A DNA stretch of 64,000 bases from Psychrosphaera saromensis. Lineage in GTDB: Bacteria; Pseudomonadota; Gammaproteobacteria; Enterobacterales; Alteromonadaceae. Below, one piece after another: positions 46,908 through 57,088 of the stretch; position 1 is the first letter of the stretch, and each line of letters starts with the position of its first letter. Where the stretch lies: NCBI RefSeq assembly GCF_002954545.1, contig NZ_MSCH01000003.1, positions 3,553,821 through 3,617,820 of the forward strand, in the 5' to 3' direction. The notes beneath the pieces were generated by a model that had not been told where the DNA came from, made no database searches, and was given only the letters and a program-made list of their open reading frames with translations. Both the position numbers and the translations under genes were made by a program.

Positions 46908-46927
46908 GTAAAGGGGGTGAACTTTAC
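46908..46927 (-). promoter_or_regulatory. putative MarR operator at the marR promoter
   Basis: GTAAAG and CTTTAC are perfect complements with eight bases between them (46908-46927). They overlap a second pair GTTCACCC/GGGTGAAC (46889-46896 and 46915-46922). Both lie just upstream of the marR start codon. Confidence 0.5.
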
Positions 46928-46982
46928 CCCTGTTAACTGCGCAAATCAAACAGGGATATAAAGGAATTCATAAGTTTACTTA

Positions 46983-47756
46983 TTAATTTGGAGCCGTTTC
47001 CTTTTCTTGCTCGCATAATAATCTTTGTTTTTCCACTTCTGGACATTGCCACTTGTCACCTGGATTTGGTACACGCATCCATTTAGCAACTAACCAGATA
47101 CTCCAATAAACCATAAAGCCTGCGAGGATAGAATCACTTAGAAAGTGCCCACCTTGCATGACTCGGATCATACCAACGGCAGAGCCAATACCTAAACCAA
47201 TGTAAAACCATTTTCTTGAACCAAACAACCAGCCTAAGATCATGAAATAGAAGCCCATTGCGGCATGTCCACTAACAAAAGAACAATTACGTTCACACTG
47301 ATCTGAAATAACCCAAGCTGGTGAAAAGGTTTTATCACCGCCAAACTCAACAACCGCTCTCGGACGAGCTCTATCCCAGCTGTCTTTAAATACGTTATGA
47401 ACGATAATGCCTGGGCCGATTAACAAGGCGACTAACGCAAACCAACATAAGTGACGACGTATTTTACAATACGTTGATTTAAATCCCAACAATAGGAATA
47501 CAAGCATCAATGGTAATAATACTTTTGGCATATCTCTAAAGATGTCATAGGTTATTTGCACTAATGGGGTTTCATTAAAATAAAATCCATCAGTTTCATC
47601 ATAAAATTGTCTTGTTACCCACAAATCAATTTCAGGGACTAAGTAAAATAGTAACGAGACCGCTACAAACACAAATAAGGAGATCCAAGTCTTTGTATTA
47701 CTGGAAGATTCATTTTCAATTTCTGGCTTTTCTTCAGCTGTTATACTGGAATTCAT
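46983..47756 (-). CDS. PAP2 superfamily lipid phosphatase
   Basis: A 257-residue membrane protein from the ATG at 47756, with five to six membrane helices. The PAP2 active-site motifs are all present: KDSWDRARP, FVSGHAAMG and RVMQGGHFLSD. It should remove phosphate from a lipid such as undecaprenyl diphosphate or a lipid A phosphate. The first 20 residues of a longer possible reading frame are not convincing. It is leftward, upstream of marR and divergent from ygiQ. Confidence 0.88.
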   Translation of the reverse strand: MNSSITAEEKPEIENESSSNTKTWISLFVFVAVSLLFYLVPEIDLWVTRQFYDETDGFYFNETPLVQITYDIFRDMPKVLLPLMLVFLLLGFKSTYCKIRRHLCWFALVALLIGPGIIVHNVFKDSWDRARPRAVVEFGGDKTFSPAWVISDQCERNCSFVSGHAAMGFYFMILGWLFGSRKWFYIGLGIGSAVGMIRVMQGGHFLSDSILAGFMVYWSIWLVAKWMRVPNPGDKWQCPEVEKQRLLCEQEKETAPN

Positions 47757-47957
47757 ATTCAACAATCCTTTCAAAATGTTGGCATATTGTATGTATCTTT
47801 GAGCAAGCTGCAACAAAATATTGCCAGCTTACGCTAATTTAGGGAAAACCCTTTACCAATTGGACTAAATATTCTGTATAATCGCCCGTCCATCAATGAT
47901 TGATTATTTTTTAATCAAATCTTGTTACTGAATTTGAGCTACGGGTACACCAATAAT

Positions 47958-50372
47958 ATGCAATCTCAATTGTCTGCTTTGACAAAATCAAATAAGCCAC
48001 CACAAGCTACCGTTATCTCGGAAAAGAAGTTATGGGATTACCCTAAGTATTGGGCGGAATGTTTTGGGCCTGCGCCTTTTTTACCAACCACCAGAGAAGA
48101 GATGGATCAACTCGGTTGGGACAGCTGTGATGTTATTATTGTTACCGGTGATGCCTATGTAGACCATCCTAGTTTTGGTATGGCGGTTATTGGCAGAATG
48201 TTAGAAGCACAAGGTTTCCGAGTTGGTATTATTGACCAACCAGACTGGCATTCAAAAAATGACTTTCAAAAACTAGGTAAACCAAACCTATATTTTGGTG
48301 TTGCAGCGGGCAACATGGACTCCATGATCAACCGTTACACTGCCGACAGAAAATTAAGACACGATGATGCGTATACCCCAGACAACATTGGTGGCAAACG
48401 TCCAGACCGTGCAGTTACCGTTTACTCTCAACGTTGTCGCGAAGCCTATAAGGGTGTACCAATTGTAATTGGTGGCATCGAAGCTAGCTTACGCCGTATT
48501 AGCCATTACGATTACTGGTCTGACAAAGTTCGCCGTTCTGTGCTGGTAGATTCAAAAGCCGATATGTTGATATTTGGTAATGCTGAACGTCCACTTGTTG
48601 AAATCACGCACAGAATTTCTCGTGGTGAAGACATCAAAGAAATTAAAGATGTTCGTGGTACTGCGATCATGGTGAAAAACGCATTAGAAGACTGGCAAGG
48701 TATAGACTCAACGCATATTGATAAGCCGGGCATTATCGATCCAATAATGAACCCTTACCAAGAATATGATGCAAACACTTGTGATAACAAAGACCAAGCG
48801 ATTGCAGACAGTGCAGTAGATCCAAGTGCAAACGCAAATGGTGGCAGCCAAGCGATTGTGGTTCAACCATATAACCGAGTAAAAGATAAAACTCAGTTAC
48901 GTCGTCCCTGGGATCGTGTTTATATTAAATTACCCGCTTATGAAGTGGTTTCTAAAAACCAAACTTTGTATGCTCACACCAACCGTATTTTACACCAAGA
49001 AACTAACCCTGGTTGTGCTAAAGCATTAATGCAGCGTCATGGTGATAGAAGTATTTGGATTAATCCTCCTGCATTTCCACTGGAAACAGAAGAAATGGAT
49101 TTTGTATTTGGTATGCCTTATGCGCGTATTCCACATCCAAAATACGAAGGCAAAAAAATCCCTGCTTACGACATGATAAAAACCTCAGTTAATATTATGC
49201 GTGGTTGTTACGGTGGTTGTACTTTCTGTTCTATTACGGAACATGAAGGTCGTATTATTCAAAGTCGTTCTGAAGATTCAATTATTCAAGAAATTGAACA
49301 AATTCGTGATGTAGTGCCTGGCTTTACCGGTGTTATATCAGATCTTGGTGGCCCAACAGCAAACATGTATATGTTGCGTTGTCAGTCAGCGAAAGCAGAA
49401 GCAACGTGTCGTCGTGCATCTTGTGTTTATCCAGATATTTGTAAACACATGGACACAGACCACGAACCAACTATTAAGTTGTATCAACGAGCTCGTGAAT
49501 TAAAAGGCATAAAGAAAGTACTTATCGCCTCTGGTGTTCGTTATGACTTAGCGATACAAGATCCACGTTATGTTAAAGAATTAGTAACGCATCACGTTGG
49601 TGGTTATTTAAAAATTGCACCTGAGCATACCGAAGAAGGTCCATTATCTAAGATGATGAAACCGGGTATGGGCAGTTACCACAAGTTTAAAGAGTTGTTT
49701 GAGAAGTACTCTAAAGAAGCCGGTAAAGAGCAGTATTTAATACCTTACTTTATTGCAGCACATCCAGGTACAACAACCAAAGACATGATCAACTTGGCTT
49801 TGTGGTTGAAAGAAAATAAATTCCGTTTAGACCAGGTACAAAACTTTTATCCGTCGCCAATGGCAACGGCTACAACTATGTATCACACAGAAATCGATAC
49901 ATTGCATAAAGTTAAGAAAACCAATGAGACAGTTGCGATTCCTCGTGGTGAAAAAGAACGTAGATTGCATAAAGCGATATTACGTTACCACGATGCGAAA
50001 AACTGGAAGATGATCCGTCATGCATTAAAAGACATGGGATTAGCTAAACTTATTGGCCATGGTGTTCATCACTTAGTACCGCCAGCATCTGAGAACGAAG
50101 AGCGTTTAGGTAATTATCGTCCTGGTTCTAAAAATAATGCTCAAGGTAAAGGTCAACGCGCATTGTCTCGTCATACTGGTTTAGGTCAATTTAAACCAGC
50201 GGTTAAATCGGATGCTAAGTCGGATACTAAATCAGAGAAAAGACCTATCGGTAAAGGGAAACCAACAAGTAACTCTAAACCTATGGCTAATAAGCCGTCG
50301 AGTAAAAATTCAAATGGTACTGGCGCTAAAAAGTCAGGCAATAAACCAGGCAATAGAAGCCGCATAAGGTAA
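47958..50372 (+). CDS. ygiQ: YgiQ family radical SAM protein
   Basis: An 804-residue protein from the ATG at 47958. The first 300 residues align closely with E. coli YgiQ (for example [12 protein letters not shown] and VDHPSFGMA). The radical SAM cluster motif is CYGGCTFC in the central domain. The C-terminal tail (last 70 residues) is basic and low in complexity, rich in Lys/Ser/Asn/Gly, unlike the core. Function is unknown. A TTG 36 bases upstream is in frame but less likely. It is followed closely by a DUF2750 gene. Confidence 0.92.
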   Translation: MQSQLSALTKSNKPPQATVISEKKLWDYPKYWAECFGPAPFLPTTREEMDQLGWDSCDVIIVTGDAYVDHPSFGMAVIGRMLEAQGFRVGIIDQPDWHSKNDFQKLGKPNLYFGVAAGNMDSMINRYTADRKLRHDDAYTPDNIGGKRPDRAVTVYSQRCREAYKGVPIVIGGIEASLRRISHYDYWSDKVRRSVLVDSKADMLIFGNAERPLVEITHRISRGEDIKEIKDVRGTAIMVKNALEDWQGIDSTHIDKPGIIDPIMNPYQEYDANTCDNKDQAIADSAVDPSANANGGSQAIVVQPYNRVKDKTQLRRPWDRVYIKLPAYEVVSKNQTLYAHTNRILHQETNPGCAKALMQRHGDRSIWINPPAFPLETEEMDFVFGMPYARIPHPKYEGKKIPAYDMIKTSVNIMRGCYGGCTFCSITEHEGRIIQSRSEDSIIQEIEQIRDVVPGFTGVISDLGGPTANMYMLRCQSAKAEATCRRASCVYPDICKHMDTDHEPTIKLYQRARELKGIKKVLIASGVRYDLAIQDPRYVKELVTHHVGGYLKIAPEHTEEGPLSKMMKPGMGSYHKFKELFEKYSKEAGKEQYLIPYFIAAHPGTTTKDMINLALWLKENKFRLDQVQNFYPSPMATATTMYHTEIDTLHKVKKTNETVAIPRGEKERRLHKAILRYHDAKNWKMIRHALKDMGLAKLIGHGVHHLVPPASENEERLGNYRPGSKNNAQGKGQRALSRHTGLGQFKPAVKSDAKSDTKSEKRPIGKGKPTSNSKPMANKPSSKNSNGTGAKKSGNKPGNRSRIR

Positions 50373-50377
50373 TTAAG

Positions 50378-50731
50378 ATGTCAGACGTAAAAAAAGAATT
50401 CTTTGCAGAAATTCAAGCAACACAAATGCTTTGGGCATTACAAGATAAAGCAAATGAAGGTTGGGTAATTGTAGACTCAGCTAATTTTGAAGATGCTGAA
50501 AGTATGCCTTTATGGTCAACTGAAAGCATGGCACAAAAAAGCTGTACTGACGATTGGGCTGACTATAAGCCAACTCAAATCTCAGTGGCTGACTGGCTTG
50601 AGTTTTGGTTTGAAGATTTATCAGAAGACAACATGATCATTGGTCTAGATTGGCAAGAAGAAAAAGAATGTGTTGAGTTGGAATTAGGCGATTTCACTAA
50701 AGAAATCGCTGACATCGAAAAGTTATCGTAA
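50378..50731 (+). CDS. DUF2750 family protein
   Basis: A 117-residue acidic cytosolic protein matching the DUF2750 pattern (MLWALQDKANEGWVIVDS, then PLWS...W..Y.P and ISVADWLEFWFEDL). Function unknown. It starts 5 bases after ygiQ with a clear AAGATG context and is probably co-transcribed with it. A terminator follows. Confidence 0.75.
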   Translation: MSDVKKEFFAEIQATQMLWALQDKANEGWVIVDSANFEDAESMPLWSTESMAQKSCTDDWADYKPTQISVADWLEFWFEDLSEDNMIIGLDWQEEKECVELELGDFTKEIADIEKLS

Positions 50732-50753
50732 CTTTTTGCTAACCAACTTTACT

Positions 50754-50790
50754 AAAAAAAGCGCTAACGATTACTCGTTAGCGCTTTTTT
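50754..50790. terminator. bidirectional intrinsic terminator
   Basis: The stem AGCGCTAACGA/TCGTTAGCGCT has a four-base loop flanked by A- and T-runs, between convergent DUF2750 and flgP. Confidence 0.93.
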
Positions 50791-50841
50791 AATGTCTGCT
50801 ATTTAAATTAGCGTTAGCTATATAAATATAGATCTAATCGC

Positions 50842-51315
50842 TTAATAGTAGTCGACTCTTTTTATCGTTCTTGAGCGTGTATTTATTTGATACAACTCAT
50901 GTACTAATTTCATATCTAATTCTAACTCTGTAGCGTAAGTGCCACCGACTGGGTAAACTTTAACGATTTTAGCGCCCCGTATTACCCCTGAGACTTTAGA
51001 ACGTAACTTATCGTCCGATGATACCAAGTTCTTAACTTCTGACTTACCTTGTATCTGCTGGCCATAAACTTGCTCAGTTAATTCTCGGTATGCGTCTAAT
51101 TTAGATGCGCGCATCGCCATAATGTTTTTTATTTCAATACTATCACCAGGTTGAGCTTCAATTGGCGCATAACCAATCGCTCTAAGAACTGGAAAAGTTT
51201 TAGGCTCTTCGTATTCCCAAACCACGTGTTTGTCCAAGAACATGCCACAGCCAGATAATATAAAGGCAAATAATATTGCTATGCTTGGTACTAATTTTGA
51301 TTTTATAAATTTCAT
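50842..51315 (-). CDS. flgP: flagellar LPP20-family lipoprotein FlgP
   Basis: A 157-residue lipoprotein (lipobox LSGC, acylated C23) with an LPP20 domain (RAIGYAPIEAQPGD through ELELDMKLVHELYQI). In Vibrio, FlgP forms part of the outer-membrane H/T-ring region around the sheathed flagellum's motor. It is divergent from flgT, 235-250 bases apart, with a likely sigma-54 promoter. FlgO, its usual operon partner, is not adjacent. Confidence 0.88.
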   Translation of the reverse strand: MKFIKSKLVPSIAILFAFILSGCGMFLDKHVVWEYEEPKTFPVLRAIGYAPIEAQPGDSIEIKNIMAMRASKLDAYRELTEQVYGQQIQGKSEVKNLVSSDDKLRSKVSGVIRGAKIVKVYPVGGTYATELELDMKLVHELYQINTRSRTIKRVDYY

Positions 51316-51373
51316 TAAGGCAATTCTCTAGTTATCACTTATGAGTATTTAACAATCATGTATTCAATTATTG

Positions 51374-51389
51374 AGCCAATCACAATCCA
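51374..51389 (-). promoter_or_regulatory. possible sigma-54 promoter for flgP
   Basis: The minus strand reads TGGATTGTGATTGGCT, with GG and GC exactly ten bases apart. The -24 element is partial (C to A) and the -12 TT is half matched. The spacing to the flgP ATG (about 60 bases) is right. Confidence 0.45.
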
Positions 51390-51444
51390 TACAACTAATA
51401 GTATTTAACTTATTATTTTATAAGGTTTTTTTCAATGTAGATCT

Positions 51445-51461
51445 TTGGCGTAGTTTTTGCT
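51445..51461 (+). promoter_or_regulatory. sigma-54 (RpoN) promoter for flgT
   Basis: TTGGCGTAGTTTTTGCT matches the RpoN consensus TTGGCACG-N4-TTGCW at both invariant doublets, with GG-N10-GC spacing. It lies about 100 bases before the flgT start. Middle flagellar genes in Vibrio are RpoN-dependent. Confidence 0.75.
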
Positions 51462-51562
51462 GTTCTAACTACCAAAGCGGTTATTGTTTATTAGTGACAA
51501 TTTATTGTCGTATACAGTAACAAACAATCAATTTTAATTATCCACCATTAGTGAATATCAAT

Positions 51563-52759
51563 ATGCTTAATAACATGACTGTCACCAAAATCTGTTTAAC
51601 TGTAGCTCTAATGCTTAACGTCACGATCGCTAATGCACAATGGTATGAAGCTACCGGACAAGCAAAAGTACGCAATGGTGACTATAAAAGTGCAAAAACT
51701 AGAGCATTACAAGATGCCGTAAAGCAAGCTATGTTATTTTCTGGTGCCAATGTATCCAGCGTGCAAAAGATATCAAAAGGATTATTAGTTGACGACCAAC
51801 TTCAAGTTCAAGCTCTCGGTATTGTTGATCAAATTGAAATTGTAGAAGAAAGACAAAGTGGAGATATGTTTACTATCACAGTACGCGCCGATATCTTTGC
51901 CGAAAATGAAGAATGTCATTCATCAGAATTTAGTAAAAAAGTGGCGATAACACAGTTTCCAATTCAACATTGGGCTGATGCAAATATCGGTAATTTATAT
52001 CCATTAGAAAAAGAAATACCAAGAAAAATTCAAACCTTATTAAAAAATGAAGCCAATGGAATATACCCAGTCACCTGGTTAGATAAAAAATTAAATGTTA
52101 ATAACGACTTTGAGCAACAAGGCCAAATGCGTCACGAACTAATTGATGCCGTTGCCAATAGTGCAAATACCCAATTTGTTATGTTTGGTCGTATTACCGA
52201 TCTTTCATTTGGAGTTGAGACCAACGACTACAAATTTTGGCAAGACGATAAATTTGAACGTTTTTTTGCTCTAGATATCTTAGTCGCCAATGCCCTAACC
52301 CATGAAGTGTTATACCAGAATAGATACAATACCGAAGCAGAATGGGGAATACCTAAGAACCAGCAAGTAAATGTCACTAGCCAAAATTTTTGGCACGACA
52401 GTTATGGTGTCGCCATTGAGAATTTATTATCCGACATGCGTAACGACTTAGTGGCGGTATTCAGTTGCCAAAAATTACAAAGTAAAATCATGAGCGTGAA
52501 AGATGGTGGGAAAATTCAGCTTAATATTGGTCGAGCTCAAGGTGTTAATATTGGTCAGGAATACCACGTTTCATATAGAGCCGATAGTATTGATGATAGG
52601 AACAATCTATTAACTAATTTTGTGGTTAGCCCTTACCGAGTAAGGATCACTCAGGTTTATCAAAACACAGCGATTGCCGAGAGTTTAGACTCTGCCTTTA
52701 TGAATAACGTACAGGTAAACGATGTAATTGAATTAAAAGACTGGGATGATGCTTGGTAG
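51563..52759 (+). CDS. flgT: flagellar H-ring assembly protein FlgT
   Basis: A 398-residue exported protein with the FlgT domain order: signal peptide (ending TIANA), an N-terminal LPP20-like domain (YEATGQAKV, TRALQDAVKQAM), a TolB-N-like middle domain (KVAITQFPIQHW...), and a C-terminal domain (KIQLNIGRAQGVNIGQEY). FlgT anchors the H ring and the stator in Vibrio. Start is uncertain: GTG 51551, ATG 51563 (preceded by AGTGA) or ATG 51575 are in frame; I use 51563. Confidence 0.9.
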   Translation: MLNNMTVTKICLTVALMLNVTIANAQWYEATGQAKVRNGDYKSAKTRALQDAVKQAMLFSGANVSSVQKISKGLLVDDQLQVQALGIVDQIEIVEERQSGDMFTITVRADIFAENEECHSSEFSKKVAITQFPIQHWADANIGNLYPLEKEIPRKIQTLLKNEANGIYPVTWLDKKLNVNNDFEQQGQMRHELIDAVANSANTQFVMFGRITDLSFGVETNDYKFWQDDKFERFFALDILVANALTHEVLYQNRYNTEAEWGIPKNQQVNVTSQNFWHDSYGVAIENLLSDMRNDLVAVFSCQKLQSKIMSVKDGGKIQLNIGRAQGVNIGQEYHVSYRADSIDDRNNLLTNFVVSPYRVRITQVYQNTAIAESLDSAFMNNVQVNDVIELKDWDDAW

Positions 52760-52861
52760 AGGTAAAATATTTTTGCTTTTAGCTATTTCTTACTTGAATG
52801 ATCAGTTGGAATATCTGTATATTAAGTCCCTTAAAGCGTAATGTTTAATTGAGGGATTAAT

Positions 52862-53218
52862 ATGTCTATTGAAGCACTTGCAAGTGTTAGCGGAATCGAT
52901 ACCAAACAGGGATTAACCAACTGTATGGACGATGAAGATTTATATATGTCAATCATAGGCATGTATGTTGAACAGTTAGCCGAAAACCTGCCACAGTTAG
53001 CTCAAGCGCACTCAAAACAAGATTGGATAGAGATAGGTAAGCTTGCTCACTCAATTAAAGGCGCGTCAGCAAGTATTGGTGCATTTGAAATCCAAGCAAT
53101 ATCGGCCGTTATAGAAAAAGCGGCAAAGCATGATGAAATTTCAGTTATTACGGATAACTTTGAATCTTTTACATCTTTGTTAGATACCACATCTACCGCT
53201 CTGAAACAGACACTATAA
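52862..53218 (+). CDS. stand-alone Hpt phosphotransfer protein
   Basis: A 118-residue helical protein with the Hpt signature HSIKGASASIGA; the phospho-accepting histidine is H63. It should relay phosphate between a hybrid kinase and a response regulator. The partner is not adjacent; the BarA-like kinase at the right edge has its own Hpt. Its stop codon lies inside the 14-base tandem repeat at 53204. Confidence 0.9.
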   Translation: MSIEALASVSGIDTKQGLTNCMDDEDLYMSIIGMYVEQLAENLPQLAQAHSKQDWIEIGKLAHSIKGASASIGAFEIQAISAVIEKAAKHDEISVITDNFESFTSLLDTTSTALKQTL

Positions 53219-53257
53219 AACAGACACTATAAAACAGAGACTATAAAATAGACTCTG
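53204..53257. repeat. 14-bp tandem repeat spanning two convergent stop codons
   Basis: The unit AAACAGACACTATA occurs at 53204-53217, 53218-53231 and (one change) 53232-53245, followed by a partial fourth copy. The repeat contains the stop codon of the Hpt gene and the last codons and stop of the L,D-transpeptidase on the other strand. Confidence 0.9.
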
Positions 53258-54539
53258 TTTCTAATTCTTCTTTTCTTAGCTCTTCTGATTTCAACTTTTC
53301 TAATTCAGCTGGCTTAGTTTCATCTTCTAACGCTGGCTTTTGACCTGCTAACGCAAATAAATCAAACTCTTCTGGTGTTTCGCTGATCAAAACCTTATCG
53401 CCATTTTTCAACATCTGGTACACCATTTCTATATCTGGATTACGCAACCTAATACAGCCGTGTGTTGTACGTCCGCCTATTGAATTAGGGTTTGATGTAC
53501 CGTGTAAGAAATAGGAATTACCAAAATGCATAGCATAATTGCCCATAGTGCCACGTGAACAACGTTCGCCTTTAGCTATTTTATTCTTAAACTCGCCAGA
53601 CATTTTAGGAGGTATACACCAATTAATTCCGTCAGGATCAAATAATTGAAACTCAACTTCAAACTCGCCTTCTGGAGTGTAATAACATTTACCACCTTTC
53701 TCTTCAGGCAAACAACGATCAAAACCAAGAGCAACCGGCGTACGCATTAACTTTTCTTTTTTACCGTCAACAACTTCATACACTGATAATTCAAAGCGTT
53801 TTTTGTCAATAACAGCAAACCGTTTACTCCCCGATTTACGTTCATATTTCAGTGGTTTAGTACGGTCTTGGTATTGAGCTGACTTTTTTATCCAAACAGG
53901 TTTATCTAGCGCTTGCCAGGAATTTTCACTGACATAACCTGTGGCTTTAATTATATATCGGTCTTCTGAAGCTGAAGTGAATACAGTGTCTTTTTTCCAA
54001 ATCGCGGTTTTAGCCGGCTCTGCTTCAATTTTTTCGCTATTAACAGAATCTGTATTAAGTGATTCGGTATTTACAGAGTCAGCACTTAAAGCACTTTCTG
54101 TTTCGTTTGAAGGGTCTTCGGCTTCACTTGAGCTATCTGGTTTTACCGTTTGTGGATTATAAAAATAAACTTTAGTATCAGCTAGTAACTTATATCTTTT
54201 AGCATCTACACCTACAGTGTGAAGAGCTCTGTACACAATAGTCCTAGCAGAGTTTTCTTTATAAGGAATACGCAGCTTTAATGGCTCAGATTTCTTTATG
54301 AATAGATCAGTTTCCAGTGGTTGCCACTGTCCTTTAGGGAAATGGCCAGAAATAGTGATCCACTCATCTGATTCAGAATCTGAGGTAAACAAGGTTCTTT
54401 TCGCCCATTGTTCAACAATAGAGCCATTTGGTGAATCTAATACAGCAACACTATCTAAAGTTAAATAGGTTTTTGCAGCCCAAGTTATTGGACTCATTAA
54501 CACCATAGCTAAATATAAAAACGATACTACAAACTTCAC
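53241..54539 (-). CDS. L,D-transpeptidase with SH3-like N-terminal region
   Basis: A 432-residue exported enzyme with a signal peptide (1-21). Two SH3-like segments (about 30-115 and 165-235) are separated by an acidic Ser/Glu/Asn-rich linker (130-165). The YkuD domain (240-400) contains the catalytic HGTSNPNSIGG and THGCIRLRN motifs (Cys nucleophile, preceding His). It cross-links peptidoglycan 3-3 or attaches lipoproteins. Start is GTG at 54539 with AAGGA eight bases upstream. The tail is acidic and low-complexity. Confidence 0.9.
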   Translation of the reverse strand: MKFVVSFLYLAMVLMSPITWAAKTYLTLDSVAVLDSPNGSIVEQWAKRTLFTSDSESDEWITISGHFPKGQWQPLETDLFIKKSEPLKLRIPYKENSARTIVYRALHTVGVDAKRYKLLADTKVYFYNPQTVKPDSSSEAEDPSNETESALSADSVNTESLNTDSVNSEKIEAEPAKTAIWKKDTVFTSASEDRYIIKATGYVSENSWQALDKPVWIKKSAQYQDRTKPLKYERKSGSKRFAVIDKKRFELSVYEVVDGKKEKLMRTPVALGFDRCLPEEKGGKCYYTPEGEFEVEFQLFDPDGINWCIPPKMSGEFKNKIAKGERCSRGTMGNYAMHFGNSYFLHGTSNPNSIGGRTTHGCIRLRNPDIEMVYQMLKNGDKVLISETPEEFDLFALAGQKPALEDETKPAELEKLKSEELRKEELETESIL

Positions 54540-54698
54540 TTATCTTTCCTTTATTATGCTCAATACGTCATTTACTTTTGAGACAAGGTCTCTATAAGTT
54601 AATTACGCTTAGTATATTATATATTCATACAAGAGGTATTATTAATCACAGTTTTTGCAATTTTAACTGCATATAAAGCAAATGTTAATTGCTAATCA

Positions 54699-54721
54699 AT
54701 TCACTCTGCGTCAGAGTGAAT
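54699..54721 (+). promoter_or_regulatory. perfect palindrome overlapping a -10 box
   Basis: ATTCACTCTG-CGT-CAGAGTGAAT is a perfect ten-base inverted repeat with a three-base centre. It ends on the first T of TATAAT (54721-54726). No -35 is present. It is a likely operator for the thioredoxin-like gene at 54758. Confidence 0.6.
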
Positions 54722-54757
54722 ATAATTCTTATCAAAACCTAACCTGAGATAGTTATT

Positions 54758-55246
54758 ATGAAAATTACCAAACCTTTTACACTACTACTTGTTCTGTGTT
54801 CACTGTTATCGTTCGGTTCAGCCTACGGCGAAGATGAAAGTTACTTTGTGGGTGAAATTTCCTCACAAGATATTCTGTCTAACTTTTCAAACTTTGCTCA
54901 ACATAGTAACGACGTAGACTATTCAGAATCAGATTTAAGCACATTAAAAAATTTAGATGCTGATATCCAAATAAAAGTATTTTTTGGTCAGTGGTGCCAT
55001 GACAGCGTCCGTGAAGTACCGCGAATTATTAACCTATTAGAACAAGTTAATAACTCAAATATAAAACCTTGGTTTTATGCATTAGATACAAGTAAGTCAG
55101 ATCCAAAAATGTTGGCAAAAGAGCACGGCATAAAGAAAACACCAACCTTAATAATCTACCGAGACAATATTGAATTAGGCCGAATCTTAGAAGTTCCAGA
55201 GTCAGACTGGGCAATCGACATTAGCCAGTTACTAAATAAAAACTAA
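54758..55246 (+). CDS. periplasmic thioredoxin-like protein with CxxS motif
   Basis: A 162-residue exported protein. The signal peptide ends near SAYG (about 21-24). The thioredoxin fold has a GQWCHDS motif: C80 is followed by S83 in place of the second cysteine, so it is a monothiol (CxxS) form. The cis-proline is in KKTPTLIIY. Members of this subgroup often handle thiol mixed disulfides or act as isomerase-like proteins. It stands alone and is followed by a terminator shared with lysS. Confidence 0.8.
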   Translation: MKITKPFTLLLVLCSLLSFGSAYGEDESYFVGEISSQDILSNFSNFAQHSNDVDYSESDLSTLKNLDADIQIKVFFGQWCHDSVREVPRIINLLEQVNNSNIKPWFYALDTSKSDPKMLAKEHGIKKTPTLIIYRDNIELGRILEVPESDWAIDISQLLNKN

Positions 55247-55321
55247 TTTGAGTTAACGGCTATTAATCAACAGCCCTTACTTAGCTATTAGTCGATTGTT
55301 ATTTTCTTTAATAGCTAGTTA

Positions 55322-55353
55322 ACAAAACGCCTTCATAATGAAGGCGTTTTTTA
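55322..55353. terminator. bidirectional intrinsic terminator
   Basis: The stem AACGCCTTC/GAAGGCGTT is flanked by A- and T-runs, between the convergent thioredoxin-like gene and lysS. Confidence 0.9.
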
Positions 55354-55389
55354 TATTCTATTAAAACAATCTGTTTATAACCGCTTACT

Positions 55390-56964
55390 TTATTCTTCTT
55401 CAGATTGCTCTGAGTTAGCAACAGGTTTCATGTGCGGGAATAAAATTACATCTTTAATTGTTGGCGAGTCAGTAAACAACATAACCAAACGGTCAATACC
55501 GATACCTTCACCAGCGGTTGGTGGTAAACCAAACTCTAATGCTTGAATGTAATCTTCGTCGTAATGCATAGCTTCATCGTCGCCTGCGTCTTTCTCAACA
55601 ACCTGTTTGCTGAAACGCTCAGCTTGATCAGCCGCATCATTTAACTCAGAGAAACCATTAGCAAGCTCACGGCCACCAACAAAGAATTCAAAACGGTCAG
55701 TAACAAAACCATTCTCATCGTTACGACGTGCCAGTGGAGAAACTTCCCATGGATACGCAGTAATGAATGTAGGCTGGTCTAATAACTCTTCCGCTGTTGC
55801 TTCAAAGATTTCACACAAGTATTTACCTGCGCCCCAAATTCCGTCAACTTCAGGCTCTTTAATATGCAGGGCTTTCGCCATTACTTTTAATGTCGCTAAG
55901 TTGTTCTCTGGGTCTTGAATAGCCGCTTTCCATTCTGGATTGGCAGTCGCTTCAGGATAATATTTTAATACCGCATCAGACATAGTTAAACGTGTGAACG
56001 GTTGACCAAAGTCGTATTCTTTAGTTTCTACAACATTGCCGTCTGTATCTTTAACTGTGTTAGTAATAACAGCTGAACCTAAGATGTCATTCGCTAATGT
56101 ACGTAACATCTCTTCTGTGATGTCCATTAGGTCTTTGTAATCTGCATACGCTTGGTAGAATTCAATCATAGTGAATTCTGGATTATGACGCGTAGATAGA
56201 CCTTCGTTACGGAAGTTACGGTTGATTTCGAATACACGTTCAAAACCACCAACCACTAAACGTTTTAAGTAAAGCTCAGGCGCAATACGTAAGTACATAT
56301 CACGGTTCATTGCATTGTGATGTGTCACAAATGGTTTTGCGGTAGCGCCACCAGGGATAACTTGTAACATTGGCGTTTCAACTTCCATATAATTACGGTC
56401 AGTTAAGAAACGACGAATTCCATCAACAATTTTAGAACGGATAAAGAAAGTATTACGCGTATCTTGATTAGTGATCAAGTCTACGTAACGCTGACGATAC
56501 TTAGCTTCTTGGTCTGTTAAGCCGTGGAATTTTTCTGGTAATGGACGTAATGACTTAGTTAATAATTCATATTCAACCATATCTACGTATAAGTCGCCTT
56601 TACCTGACTTATTAAGGGGACCTGTAACACCAACAATATCGCCAATGTCCAATACACCGTATTTTTCTTTTAATACTTTTTGCGTGTCTTTCGATGCATA
56701 CGCTTGAATGCGGCCAGACATATCTTGTAGTAACAAGAATGGACCACGTTTCGCCATAATACGACCCGCGATAGAAACAACCGTGTGTGCTTCAATCAAT
56801 TCTTCTTTTGATTTTTCACCAAATTCTTTTTGTAAGTCTTCAGCATAATGTTCACGACGGAACTTATTCGGATGACCATTAGCACTACAGTTAGCGCGGA
56901 TTGCGTCTAATTTAGCACGACGCTCTGCTATCAATTTGTTTTCGTCTTGAATTTGGTCAGTCAT
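55390..56964 (-). CDS. lysS: lysyl-tRNA synthetase, class II
   Basis: A 524-residue class II LysRS: an OB-fold anticodon-binding domain (about 55-160, [18 protein letters not shown]), then the catalytic core with class II motif 1, motif 2 ([20 protein letters not shown]) and motif 3 ([13 protein letters not shown]). It charges tRNA-Lys. It lies downstream of prfB in the same direction, the usual prfB-lysS operon. Confidence 0.98.
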   Translation of the reverse strand: MTDQIQDENKLIAERRAKLDAIRANCSANGHPNKFRREHYAEDLQKEFGEKSKEELIEAHTVVSIAGRIMAKRGPFLLLQDMSGRIQAYASKDTQKVLKEKYGVLDIGDIVGVTGPLNKSGKGDLYVDMVEYELLTKSLRPLPEKFHGLTDQEAKYRQRYVDLITNQDTRNTFFIRSKIVDGIRRFLTDRNYMEVETPMLQVIPGGATAKPFVTHHNAMNRDMYLRIAPELYLKRLVVGGFERVFEINRNFRNEGLSTRHNPEFTMIEFYQAYADYKDLMDITEEMLRTLANDILGSAVITNTVKDTDGNVVETKEYDFGQPFTRLTMSDAVLKYYPEATANPEWKAAIQDPENNLATLKVMAKALHIKEPEVDGIWGAGKYLCEIFEATAEELLDQPTFITAYPWEVSPLARRNDENGFVTDRFEFFVGGRELANGFSELNDAADQAERFSKQVVEKDAGDDEAMHYDEDYIQALEFGLPPTAGEGIGIDRLVMLFTDSPTIKDVILFPHMKPVANSEQSEEE

Positions 56965-57088
56965 ATTATTCTCTAATTAGCATTAATCTATTTTACTGGG
57001 CTAGTTTTTCTTATTTAAACTAACTTAACTTTCAATTTTTTATCAATTTGTTTTATGAATTTTACATTCATCAATGGACAGTTTTTTA

